From Clostridia bacterium (GTDB lineage: Bacteria > Bacillota > Clostridia > Christensenellales > CAG-138), in assembly GCA_030530185.1 (NCBI GenBank), contig JAUMVL010000033.1:1-13033 (forward strand): a DNA stretch of 13,033 nt, read 5' to 3'. How positions within the stretch are numbered: the stretch's first letter is position 1; each line of letters begins with the position of its first letter. The notes beneath the pieces were generated by a model. That model saw only the letters and a list, made by a program, of their open reading frames with translations. It had not been told where the DNA came from and searched no databases. Position numbers and translations under genes: made by a program. Shown here piece by piece: positions 1-6,165 of this stretch.

Positions 1-663
1 GCCGTACCAATCCTGATACGGCACCGCGCGCGGCTGAATCTCGGAAATCGCGAGGACGTCCTGCTGGAACTTGTCCGGTTCCTTAATGCTGCTGGGAACG
101 CAGAAGATTGCATCCGGGTCGATGTTCTTGACCAACAGCTCGCCCTGCGCGTCGAAGATCTCGCCGCGCCGCGGATAGTTGACGCCGAGAAGCAGCTTGT
201 CGCCCCATTGCAGCTGCGGGAAGATCGCCGCCGGCGACCATTGCACCCCCCATTTGTGATTCTCGTAACGCGCATTGAGCGTGTATTCGTTGGTCAGCAA
301 ACCGGCTTTTTCGGTATCGTACGACAGCGTATAGCTGAGCGTCGCCGTGACGGACGCTTCTGCGGACGATGTAATCTGATAATCGATCCCCCGGATCCCG
401 ATCGCTTCGTAAATCTGCTGATATTTTTCCACAAACTCCTGATACGAGATCATAGCCGCGTTGCCCTCGGTCGGCTCGCCGGTCGTGTTCTTCAGCGAAT
501 CGGAGATCAGGTCGAATGCCGCGCCGTAGGAGCCTTCATTGACGTATGTCAAAAACCTGGTCAGGACCTCGACGCCGCCGCCGCGCGCACCCGCGCAGCC
601 GAATTGCAGCACGCTTCCTGCCAGCATCAGCATAGCAATCAAAATCAAGACAACCTTTTTCAA
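1..663 (-). CDS. Class B penicillin-binding protein with MecA-type NTF2-like N-terminal domain (C-terminus outside window)
   Basis: The first 221 codons of a gene that runs off the left edge. The start is TTG at 663-661: AAGGAG lies 7 nt upstream, and the protein then opens with MKK and a hydrophobic stretch (residues 4-20). Residue 23 is Cys (QFGC), a poor lipobox match, so it could be a lipoprotein or a simple signal anchor. Residues about 31-145 look like the NTF2-like domain of MecA (PBP2a) and Bacillus PbpC (PBP3), ending in KWGVQWSPAAIFPQL, which resembles the MecA segment WKLDW..SVIIP. Residues 158-180 (NYPRRGEIFDAQGELLVKN) match the RGxIxDRxGxxLA motif that opens the PBP dimerization domain. 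The transpeptidase domain with SxxK, SxN and KTG would lie beyond the edge and cannot be checked. Inferred role: peptidoglycan cross-linking on the outer face of the membrane. Family assignment is good; whether it is vegetative or sporulation-specific is unknown. Confidence 0.82.
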   Translation of the reverse strand, partial: MKKVVLILIAMLMLAGSVLQFGCAGARGGGVEVLTRFLTYVNEGSYGAAFDLISDSLKNTTGEPTEGNAAMISYQEFVEKYQQIYEAIGIRGIDYQITSSAEASVTATLSYTLSYDTEKAGLLTNEYTLNARYENHKWGVQWSPAAIFPQLQWGDKLLLGVNYPRRGEIFDAQGELLVKNIDPDAIFCVPSSIKEPDKFQQDVLAISEIQPRAVPYQDWYG

Positions 664-735
664 AAGCGGATTCTCCTTCGGTGTTTTTCCCCTTCTTCGA
701 GCAGCGCAAAAAGTGCATACTCTTCAACATATATC

Positions 736-746
736 ATTATAACAGA
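736..746 (-). promoter_or_regulatory. Extended -10 promoter for the PBP gene
   Basis: On the minus strand the sequence reads TGTTATAAT, an exact TGnTATAAT extended -10 element (the hexamer is 736-741, and TG is at 743-744). The best upstream -35 candidate, TTCCAA at 758-763 with a 16-nt spacer, is weak, which is tolerated in extended -10 promoters. The predicted start near 729 gives a leader of about 65 nt before the TTG codon. The motif is read directly; activity is inferred. Confidence 0.6.
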
Positions 747-792
747 AAATTGCAGGATTGGAACCGTTTTTACCGCTATTTTCAAAAAAGAT

Positions 793-822
793 GCATTTTT
801 GCTACATTTTTCTACATACAAT
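793..822 (+). promoter_or_regulatory. Sigma-E-like promoter for spmA-spmB
   Basis: CATACAAT at 815-822 matches the Bacillus sigma-E -10 consensus (CATACAnT) exactly. GCATTTT at 793-799 matches the -35 consensus (K-M-ATATT) with one mismatch, and the 15-nt spacer is within the usual range. In B. subtilis the dacB-spmA-spmB operon is sigma-E controlled, which fits. The oddity is position: the -10 element ends only 5 nt before the ATG at 828, so transcription would start at about the first base of the gene. The surrounding AT-rich DNA makes a chance match possible. Confidence 0.5.
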
Positions 823-827
823 GCGGC

Positions 828-1397
828 ATGGATGGGATATTTTTCGGTCTGCTCGCGATCGGCATCACCGTCGAGCTGTTCACAAAGGGCGGTGATGCGG
901 CGCTTGCCTCCCTGATCGGCGGGGCAAAAGAGGCGGTCACCGGCTGCATCACGATGTCCGGTGCATATCTTTTTTGGATGGGACTGATGGGCATTCTGAA
1001 GGAAACGGGGCTGATGCACACGCTGTCCCGTGTGCTGCGCCCGGTGCTGCGATTCCTGTTTCCCGACGCGGGCAGCGCGGGCGAAGCGATCACGATGAAC
1101 CTGTCGTGCAACATGCTCGGACTCGGCAACGCCGCAACGCCCTACGGGCTTGAAGCAATGCGCATCATGGAAGCCGAAAACCCGCATCCCGGCGTTGCGA
1201 CCGGCAGCATGTGCGTACTGCTTGCCGTCAATGCCTCGTGCCTCGAACTGTTTCCGGCGTCGCTGATCGCTCTGCGGCAAAGCTACGGCAGCGTCATGCC
1301 GACCGTCGTCGTCCTGCCCGTACTGCTGTCCTCGGCCTGTTCAACCGCCGTGACCGTGCTGCTGTGCCGCCTGTGCCTCCGCTTTGCAAGGATATGA
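828..1397 (+). CDS. spmA: Spore maturation protein A
   Basis: A 189-residue integral membrane protein of the SpmA family, which carries a nucleoside-recognition 'Gate' domain. In Bacillus and Clostridium, SpmA and SpmB are needed for proper dehydration of the spore core and hence for heat resistance; the mechanism is not settled. The family hallmark NMLGLGNAATPYGLEAM is at residues 95-111, preceded by the FPDAGSAGEAITMN region (78-91). Hydrophobic segments lie around 4-18, 42-58, 127-147 and 160-180. ATG 828 is chosen because MDGIFFG aligns with the family N-terminus and the in-frame upstream stretch (681-827) is AT-rich and unlike the protein. No Shine-Dalgarno sequence precedes this ATG, and there is no other in-frame ATG, GTG or TTG before residue 43. 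The stop overlaps the spmB start (ATGA, 1394-1397), so the two are probably translationally coupled. Unlike in B. subtilis, no dacB precedes it. Confidence 0.93.
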   Translation: MDGIFFGLLAIGITVELFTKGGDAALASLIGGAKEAVTGCITMSGAYLFWMGLMGILKETGLMHTLSRVLRPVLRFLFPDAGSAGEAITMNLSCNMLGLGNAATPYGLEAMRIMEAENPHPGVATGSMCVLLAVNASCLELFPASLIALRQSYGSVMPTVVVLPVLLSSACSTAVTVLLCRLCLRFARI

Positions 1398-1903
1398 GCA
1401 GCGTCGTCCCGATCGGCATCGTTTTGTTGCTGTGCTACGCGGTTTTCAAGCGTGTACGGATCTTTTCGGCATTCTTATCCGGAGCGGAGAACGCGCTTCC
1501 GATGCTGAAAAAGCTGCTGCCCTGCCTTGCCGGCATGCTTTCGGCGATCGCCGTGCTGCGCGACAGCGGGGTGCTCGAATGGATGACCGCACGCCTTTCT
1601 TTGCTGCTTGCCCGGCTCGGGATCGATGCGCGCCTGCTGCCGCTGCTCTTGCTGCGGCCGCTGTCGGGCAGCGCGGCGGTGGCGGTGCTTGCCGATCTTT
1701 TCATCCAATACGGGCCGGACTCGCCGCTCGGACTCACCGCAAGCGTACTGCTCGGCGCCAGCGAAACGCTGTTCTACGCGCTTGCGCTGTACTTTGGTTC
1801 GGTCGGCATCAAAAAGACGCGGTTTACCGTGCCGCTGGCCCTGCTTGCCACGCTTGTTTCCGTTGCGGCCGGACTGTTCTTTTCCGGACTGTTTTTCGAA
1901 TAG
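1394..1903 (+). CDS. spmB: Spore maturation protein B
   Basis: A 169-residue membrane protein of the SpmB family, partner of SpmA in spore-core dehydration. Family motifs are visible: LLLRPLSGSAAVAVLADL (about 85-102) and the SETLFYALALYFGSVGIKK segment (123-141). Hydrophobic segments are near 5-16, 40-56, 109-121, 125-137 and 145-166. The start is the ATG at 1394 that shares ATGA with the spmA stop. AAGGAT sits immediately upstream, closer to the ATG than usual, so coupling to spmA translation is likely to matter. A longer reading in the same frame from 1211 would lie inside spmA and lacks family similarity, so it is discarded. The gene is followed directly by a hairpin terminator at 1907. 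Confidence 0.93.
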   Translation: MSSVVPIGIVLLLCYAVFKRVRIFSAFLSGAENALPMLKKLLPCLAGMLSAIAVLRDSGVLEWMTARLSLLLARLGIDARLLPLLLLRPLSGSAAVAVLADLFIQYGPDSPLGLTASVLLGASETLFYALALYFGSVGIKKTRFTVPLALLATLVSVAAGLFFSGLFFE

Positions 1904-1906
1904 CAA

Positions 1907-1941
1907 AAGGACGATGCGCTCCGGCTCTGCGCATCGTCCTT
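1907..1941. terminator. Bidirectional hairpin terminator between convergent spmB and cyuA
   Basis: The arms AAGGACGATGCGC (1907-1919) and GCGCATCGTCCTT (1929-1941) are perfectly complementary over 13 bp, with a 9-nt loop. On the plus strand a loosely T-rich stretch (TTGAGTTCTTGTTC) follows. On the minus strand the stem runs into TTTTGCTA. The hairpin begins 3 nt after the spmB stop and ends 10 nt before the cyuA stop, so it can serve both genes. The stem is certain; neither T-tract is long, so termination strength is uncertain. Confidence 0.8.
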
Positions 1942-1951
1942 GAGTTCTTGT

Positions 1952-3226
1952 TCAGTCCTCGATCATCAGGCGAATGATCTCGCGGTCGGTTTCCTGCATC
2001 CCGATTCGCGCGAGCCGCCCGACGTTTTGGATCGTATTCTCGACGCCCTTTTTGACGATGCCGTCGCCGCCGTAAAACTGATTTCCGTTCTGATACATCG
2101 CAAGGCCGAGCAGTCCGGCATCGACCGCCGAAGCGATTTTGGCCGCACAGCTGGCCTTTGCGCCGTCACAGGCAAGGCCGGAATCGATCGCTACCGCGTT
2201 GACGACCGTATGCGCGATCTCATCGAACCGCCCGCCGTCGAGATAAGCAACGCCCGCCGCCGCGCCGCAGCCGGCGCTGACAACGCCGCAATACGCCGAA
2301 AGCCGCCCGATGCCGGTTTTGAGATGTGTGGTTACAAGATTCGACACGCACAGCGCGCGAAGCAGCTCGTCGTGCGGTTTGCCGGTCTTTTGCGCATAGA
2401 CGATCACGGGGACGCTCGCCGTGATGCCCTGATTGCCGCTGCCCGAATTGATGATGACCGGCAGCTCGCAGCCGTTCATGCGCGCATCGCTGCCTGCCGC
2501 GGCATAGGCCCGCATCTGATAGTTGAGATCGGTTTCGTGCCCTTTGAGCAGCGTCTTTCCGATGTTGGCGCCGTAGCTGTGCAAAAGGCCCTCCTCCGCG
2601 ATGGCCATGTTGTAGGCAATCTGCTGTTCCAGCCGATCCTGCACATCGGACAGGTCCACGATCTCGGCAAAGCGCACAATGCCCTCGATGGACAGACAGC
2701 TGCGGTCGGTCATCCCGTCGCTTTGCGGCTCAATCGGATGCGCATACAGCGTTTCTCCGTTCCGGACGACGGAAACGATGTTCGTATGATGCTCCGCAAT
2801 CCGCACCGAAGCAGAATCCTCTCCCGCAAACACCGTAATGATGATATCGAAAATGTGCTCCGTCTCGATGTGCTTCACCTCGATCGGTGTCTCCTTTGCA
2901 TACGCCCCAATCGCAGCAAGCGCCTGCTCGGAGATGTTCGACAGCACCTCGAGCTCTTTTTGCGCATCGCCCGCGACGATGCCCGCGGCACAGGCCGCGC
3001 CGATGCCTCGAAGGCCTCCGGTATGCGGCACGATGACGCTTTTGACGTTTTTCAGAATATTGCCGGACACCTCGGCGCGAACGCGCTTTGGCATTGTCCC
3101 GAGGACGTCCCGCGCCTTGGCCGCCGCATAGGCGATCGCGATCGGCTCGGTGCAGCCCATCGCCGGGCGCAGCTCCTCCTCCAAAATCCGCACATACTGC
3201 CGGTAACATGCATCCCGCTGTTCCAT
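1952..3226 (-). CDS. cyuA: L-cysteine desulfidase, CyuA/UPF0597 family (serine dehydratase alpha fold)
   Basis: A 424-residue cytosolic protein of the CyuA (formerly YhaM, UPF0597) family, which shares the iron-sulfur serine dehydratase alpha domain. Characterised members convert L-cysteine to pyruvate, ammonia and sulfide using a [4Fe-4S] cluster. The N-terminal hallmark AMGCTEPIAIAYAAA is at 22-36 with Cys25. Other family stretches are NSGSGNQGI (260-268), AYCGVVSAGCGAAAG (311-325) and CDGAKASC (353-360). Cys25, Cys313, Cys353 and Cys360 keep the spacing (40 and 7) of the cluster ligands that I recall for the Methanocaldococcus enzyme, so the enzyme looks intact. Automatic pipelines often call such proteins L-serine ammonia-lyase alpha subunit; substrate choice is therefore not certain. 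The start has a very strong AAAGGAGGGGG about 5 nt upstream. It lies 21 bp downstream of an unidentified lipoprotein gene and probably shares its mRNA. No cyuP transporter or cyuR regulator is visible. Confidence 0.88.
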   Translation of the reverse strand: MEQRDACYRQYVRILEEELRPAMGCTEPIAIAYAAAKARDVLGTMPKRVRAEVSGNILKNVKSVIVPHTGGLRGIGAACAAGIVAGDAQKELEVLSNISEQALAAIGAYAKETPIEVKHIETEHIFDIIITVFAGEDSASVRIAEHHTNIVSVVRNGETLYAHPIEPQSDGMTDRSCLSIEGIVRFAEIVDLSDVQDRLEQQIAYNMAIAEEGLLHSYGANIGKTLLKGHETDLNYQMRAYAAAGSDARMNGCELPVIINSGSGNQGITASVPVIVYAQKTGKPHDELLRALCVSNLVTTHLKTGIGRLSAYCGVVSAGCGAAAGVAYLDGGRFDEIAHTVVNAVAIDSGLACDGAKASCAAKIASAVDAGLLGLAMYQNGNQFYGGDGIVKKGVENTIQNVGRLARIGMQETDREIIRLMIED

Positions 3227-3247
3227 GCTCCCCCTCCTTTGCCCGAA

Positions 3248-4198
3248 TCAGCCGATGTTCATCTCGCTCAGATATCGCAAAGTCCCGTTGTCGCTGCCAA
3301 GGTAGCAGCCGACAAAATAGTCCTCCCCCTCGGTGGGCAGAAAGCCGACATAGTTCTGTTCCAGCAGCGCAAAGAATCGCGCCCGCGTAATCAAAAGCTC
3401 GTACTCGTCTCCTTCCACGGCGAGCACCGCGCTTTCGGGCACGGTCAGCGTGATCGGCTCGGACGCGATGGTCTCGGGCCGCAGCTCGACGCCGAACGAA
3501 TCGTCGATCTTTGCCGTTTCGACGGTCAGCACGTCAATGGTCCCCTTTGCCGCGTCAAATCCGGTTAAAATTCCCGCGTGCAGCGTGTCGAATACGATCT
3601 CGCCGTCCTTCTTCATCGGTGCGATCGCCTCCCAGTCCGCTCCCGCCGGTTCGAGGTCCACAAGGTCCGAGTCCATGATGACAAGATCATACGGAACGCC
3701 GTACAGGTTCTGCACGTTCGGATCGCTCGCATCGAACCGCAGCTCGGCAAGGCAGTACGCCCTGCCGCCGACGTGCATCAGCAGCCGGTGCGTCTCATAC
3801 GGATCGACATCCTGCGTCGCCTCGTCCTCAATGGAAAGCGAACAGTCGTCTGCCGCTGCATCGATTTGATAGCACAGACCGAACCCGTCGATCCAAACGA
3901 CGAGCTTCGTTCCGTACGGCGAACCGTCGGCAACGGATAACGAGATCGTATGAATCCGATCGAGCACGCCCGCGGTACTGTCCTGTCGTTCCGGCGCCTC
4001 GATCGGCTCCGGCAGAGTCTCCGCCGGCTCCGGTTCGGGCGTCTCATCGGGGTCAAAATCCACAGCCGCCGTTACCGGCGCCAAAACGGTCTCCGTCTGT
4101 GTCGGTTCCGGCCGCTGTATGGGAAGCTCCGTTTCCACCGCCGCGCATCCAAGCAAGCAGAACACGGTACCGCACAGCAGCAGTTTTTTGAAATTCAT
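3248..4198 (-). CDS. Uncharacterised lipoprotein with acidic proline-rich linker
   Basis: A 316-residue protein that I do not recognise. It opens with a clear type II signal peptide: MNFKK, a hydrophobic core (6-16) and the lipobox LLGC with Cys18, so it should be lipidated and held on the outer face of the cell membrane. Residues about 22-70 form a low-complexity linker rich in Pro, Glu and Thr (PEPTQTE, DPDETPEPEPAETLPEP), a typical wall-spanning spacer. The rest (75-316) is a soluble, acidic domain with many predicted beta-type stretches (TKLVVWIDGFGLCYQID, ITLTVPESAVLAVEG) and no enzyme motif that I can identify. The start has GGAGG 9 nt upstream. The gene has its own extended -10 promoter and precedes cyuA by 21 bp, so the two are probably one operon. 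A link to amino acid sensing or binding is only a guess from position. Confidence 0.85.
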   Translation of the reverse strand: MNFKKLLLCGTVFCLLGCAAVETELPIQRPEPTQTETVLAPVTAAVDFDPDETPEPEPAETLPEPIEAPERQDSTAGVLDRIHTISLSVADGSPYGTKLVVWIDGFGLCYQIDAAADDCSLSIEDEATQDVDPYETHRLLMHVGGRAYCLAELRFDASDPNVQNLYGVPYDLVIMDSDLVDLEPAGADWEAIAPMKKDGEIVFDTLHAGILTGFDAAKGTIDVLTVETAKIDDSFGVELRPETIASEPITLTVPESAVLAVEGDEYELLITRARFFALLEQNYVGFLPTEGEDYFVGCYLGSDNGTLRYLSEMNIG

Positions 4199-4226
4199 TT
4201 CATACGCCTCCAGCGTTTTTTCTTAC

Positions 4227-4235
4227 AGTATACCA
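4227..4235 (-). promoter_or_regulatory. Extended -10 promoter for the lipoprotein-cyuA operon
   Basis: The minus strand reads TGGTATACT, which fits TGnTATAAT with one change in the hexamer. No good -35 is seen at 16-18 nt. The predicted start near 4220 leaves a short leader (about 20 nt) containing the GGAGG site. Upstream, at 4282-4304, are two small inverted repeats (TTCGCACGAA and GAATTT-TTGT-AAATTC) that might be a regulator site but are short. Confidence 0.55.
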
Positions 4236-4314
4236 TAGAGATGCGTCCAATTTGTGTCATAAAAATAAACTCTGCCCGCGTTTCGCACGAATTTTTGTAA
4301 ATTCTTTTCCGCAA

Positions 4315-4348
4315 AAAAACCTTGCGAGATGATTCCCGCAAGGTTTTT
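4315..4348 (-). terminator. Rho-independent terminator of the ABC exporter genes
   Basis: On the minus strand AAAAACCTTGCG pairs with CGCAAGGTTTTT around a 10-nt loop, and the T-run continues to seven T (A-run at 4313-4319 on the plus strand). It lies 32 bp past the stop of the second ABC gene. The plus strand also ends in five T, so it could work in both directions. It separates the exporter genes from the downstream lipoprotein-cyuA operon. Confidence 0.88.
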
Positions 4349-4380
4349 CTCTGCGATTGCAGTGTGCGTGTTCCAACGGA

Positions 4381-6165
4381 TCACGCATTTTCCTTTTCCT
4401 CAAACTGCAGCCGGTACAGCTTCCAATAATAGCTGTGATGCGACAGCAGCTGCTGATGCGTGCCGCGTTCGATGATTTCGCCGTTCTGCAAAACGATGAT
4501 CTGATCCGCATGCTGAATCGTCGAAAGGCGGTGCGCGACGATCAGCATGGTGCCGATACTGCGCATCTTTTCGAGGGACTGCTGAATCAGCGACTCGGTT
4601 TCGGTATCGATGTTTGCAGTCGCCTCATCGAGAATCAGAATCTGCGGCTTATGCAGCACGGTCCGCGCAAACGAGAGCAGCTGGCGCTGTCCCTGCGAGA
4701 AATTCTCTCCGCGCTCAATAACGGGCTCTTCATACTTCTGCGGCAGTTTTTCGATGAACCGATCCGCATTGACATAACGGCAGGCCTCGATGATCTGCTC
4801 GTCGGGGATCGACTCGTCGTGCAGTGACAGGTTCGTCTTGATCGTGCCTGAGAACAGGAACACATCCTGCAGCATCTGTCCGACCAGACGCCGCAGCGAC
4901 TTGATCTTGATATGGGCGATGTCCATGCCGTCAATCAGGATCTTGCCCTTTTGGATCTCGAAGTTTCGCACGATCAGGCCGAGTATCGTCGTCTTGCCCG
5001 CGCCGGTTGCACCGACGAACGCGCAGGTCTGCCCCGGCTCGATTACAAACGAGACATCCTTTAAAATCCAATCCTCTGCTTCATATGCGAACCAGACGTG
5101 TTGGAACTCGATCCGCCCTTCGACATGGTCAAGCTCGATCGCGTCGGGCAGATCGCGCACCTCCGGCTGCACGTCCATCAGGTTGAACAGGCGCTCGGAC
5201 GCGCTTCTGGCGCGCTGAATGTTGTTCAACTGATCGGCAAGCGCCTCGACCGGATGGAAGAACCGGCCCGCATACAGGTAGAACGCGACGATCGACCCCG
5301 GCGTCAGTCCGATCTTTACGCCGAACCAGAAGATCATCGCAAGCGTTGCCACATACACAAACGTGACAAACGGACGGTACAGTCCGAACCCCTTGATGAC
5401 GTTGAACCGGGACTGGCGGTAGGCGTTGTTTTTCTGATCGAACTCATCGAGCTTTTTGTCCTGCCGGTTGAAGATCTGGATGATGCTCATGCCGGACAGC
5501 GTTTCATTCAGGTAGGTATTCAGCTCGGAAATGCGCCTGCGCTCCGTGCGGAATGCGCCGCCGACGTACTTCGAGAAGATCAGCGACGAAACGAAGATGA
5601 TCGTGACCGGAATCAGCATAATCAGCGCCAGCCGCGGATTGAGGAAGAACATGATCACGTACACGCCGAACACGGTCAAAAAGTTCTTGATTACGCTGAC
5701 GATCACGTTCGTGAACAGGTCGCTCATCGACTGCGTATAGCTTGTGACGCGCGTGACGAGCGAACCGACCGGCATTTCATTGAACTGGTTGCGGCTCATC
5801 TCCTCGATGTGCGCGAACACGTCTACGCGCAGGTTGTAGATGATCTCCTGCCCCGCCTTTTGCAGCAGCATGGATTCGCAGTATAAAAATGCGTTGTTGA
5901 CCAGACAGATCAAAAGGTATGCTGCCGCCATCGCAATCAGATACCGGAGGTTCAGCGCGTCCGAGGTCAGATTGTCGGTCATGCGCGAGGTGATCAGCGG
6001 CAGCAGGACATCCAGCAGCACATTGACCAGCAGCAGCAGCGCCGCGCCCGTAAAGCGCGGCCATTCCGGCTTGAGATAGTGCAGGATGCGGCGGACGAAC
6101 TCCCCGACCGGGATCTTGCGATCGCCCTTGAGACGTTCTTTTTCCTCGAAGAATGGTTCTTCCAT
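4381..6165 (-). CDS. ABC exporter half-transporter, catalytically complete subunit (BmrD/YheH-like)
   Basis: A 594-residue type IV ABC exporter half: a membrane domain (about 35-320, six hydrophobic segments) followed by an ATPase domain. Walker A is GATGAGKTT (385-393), the Q-loop is Gln433, Walker B is ILILDE with catalytic Glu514, and the switch His is His545. The signature is FSQGQ (489-493) rather than LSGGQ. Together with the upstream gene this gives one complete and one degenerate ATP site, the pattern known from BmrCD, LmrCD and TM287/288. The start ATG shares one base with the upstream stop (TGATG, 6163-6167), with AGGAGG about 10 nt before it inside the upstream gene. Homologues export drugs, lipids or peptides; the sequence does not show the substrate. 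The gene is followed by a strong terminator. Confidence 0.93.
   Translation of the reverse strand: MEEPFFEEKERLKGDRKIPVGEFVRRILHYLKPEWPRFTGAALLLLVNVLLDVLLPLITSRMTDNLTSDALNLRYLIAMAAAYLLICLVNNAFLYCESMLLQKAGQEIIYNLRVDVFAHIEEMSRNQFNEMPVGSLVTRVTSYTQSMSDLFTNVIVSVIKNFLTVFGVYVIMFFLNPRLALIMLIPVTIIFVSSLIFSKYVGGAFRTERRRISELNTYLNETLSGMSIIQIFNRQDKKLDEFDQKNNAYRQSRFNVIKGFGLYRPFVTFVYVATLAMIFWFGVKIGLTPGSIVAFYLYAGRFFHPVEALADQLNNIQRARSASERLFNLMDVQPEVRDLPDAIELDHVEGRIEFQHVWFAYEAEDWILKDVSFVIEPGQTCAFVGATGAGKTTILGLIVRNFEIQKGKILIDGMDIAHIKIKSLRRLVGQMLQDVFLFSGTIKTNLSLHDESIPDEQIIEACRYVNADRFIEKLPQKYEEPVIERGENFSQGQRQLLSFARTVLHKPQILILDEATANIDTETESLIQQSLEKMRSIGTMLIVAHRLSTIQHADQIIVLQNGEIIERGTHQQLLSHHSYYWKLYRLQFEEKENA

Noticed and set aside
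681..827. N-terminal extension of spmA from the GTG at 681
   Set aside because: AT-rich non-coding composition, contains both promoters, no family similarity and no ribosome site.
208..915. 235-codon plus-strand frame across the PBP gene and the divergent intergenic region
   Set aside because: Antisense to the PBP gene and out of frame with spmA; no motif and no ribosome site.
1940..3568. 542-codon open frame on the plus strand, antisense to cyuA and the end of the lipoprotein gene
   Set aside because: It covers two genes with clear family or signal-peptide support and ribosome sites, its product has no recognisable motif, and such long antisense frames are usual in GC-rich coding DNA.
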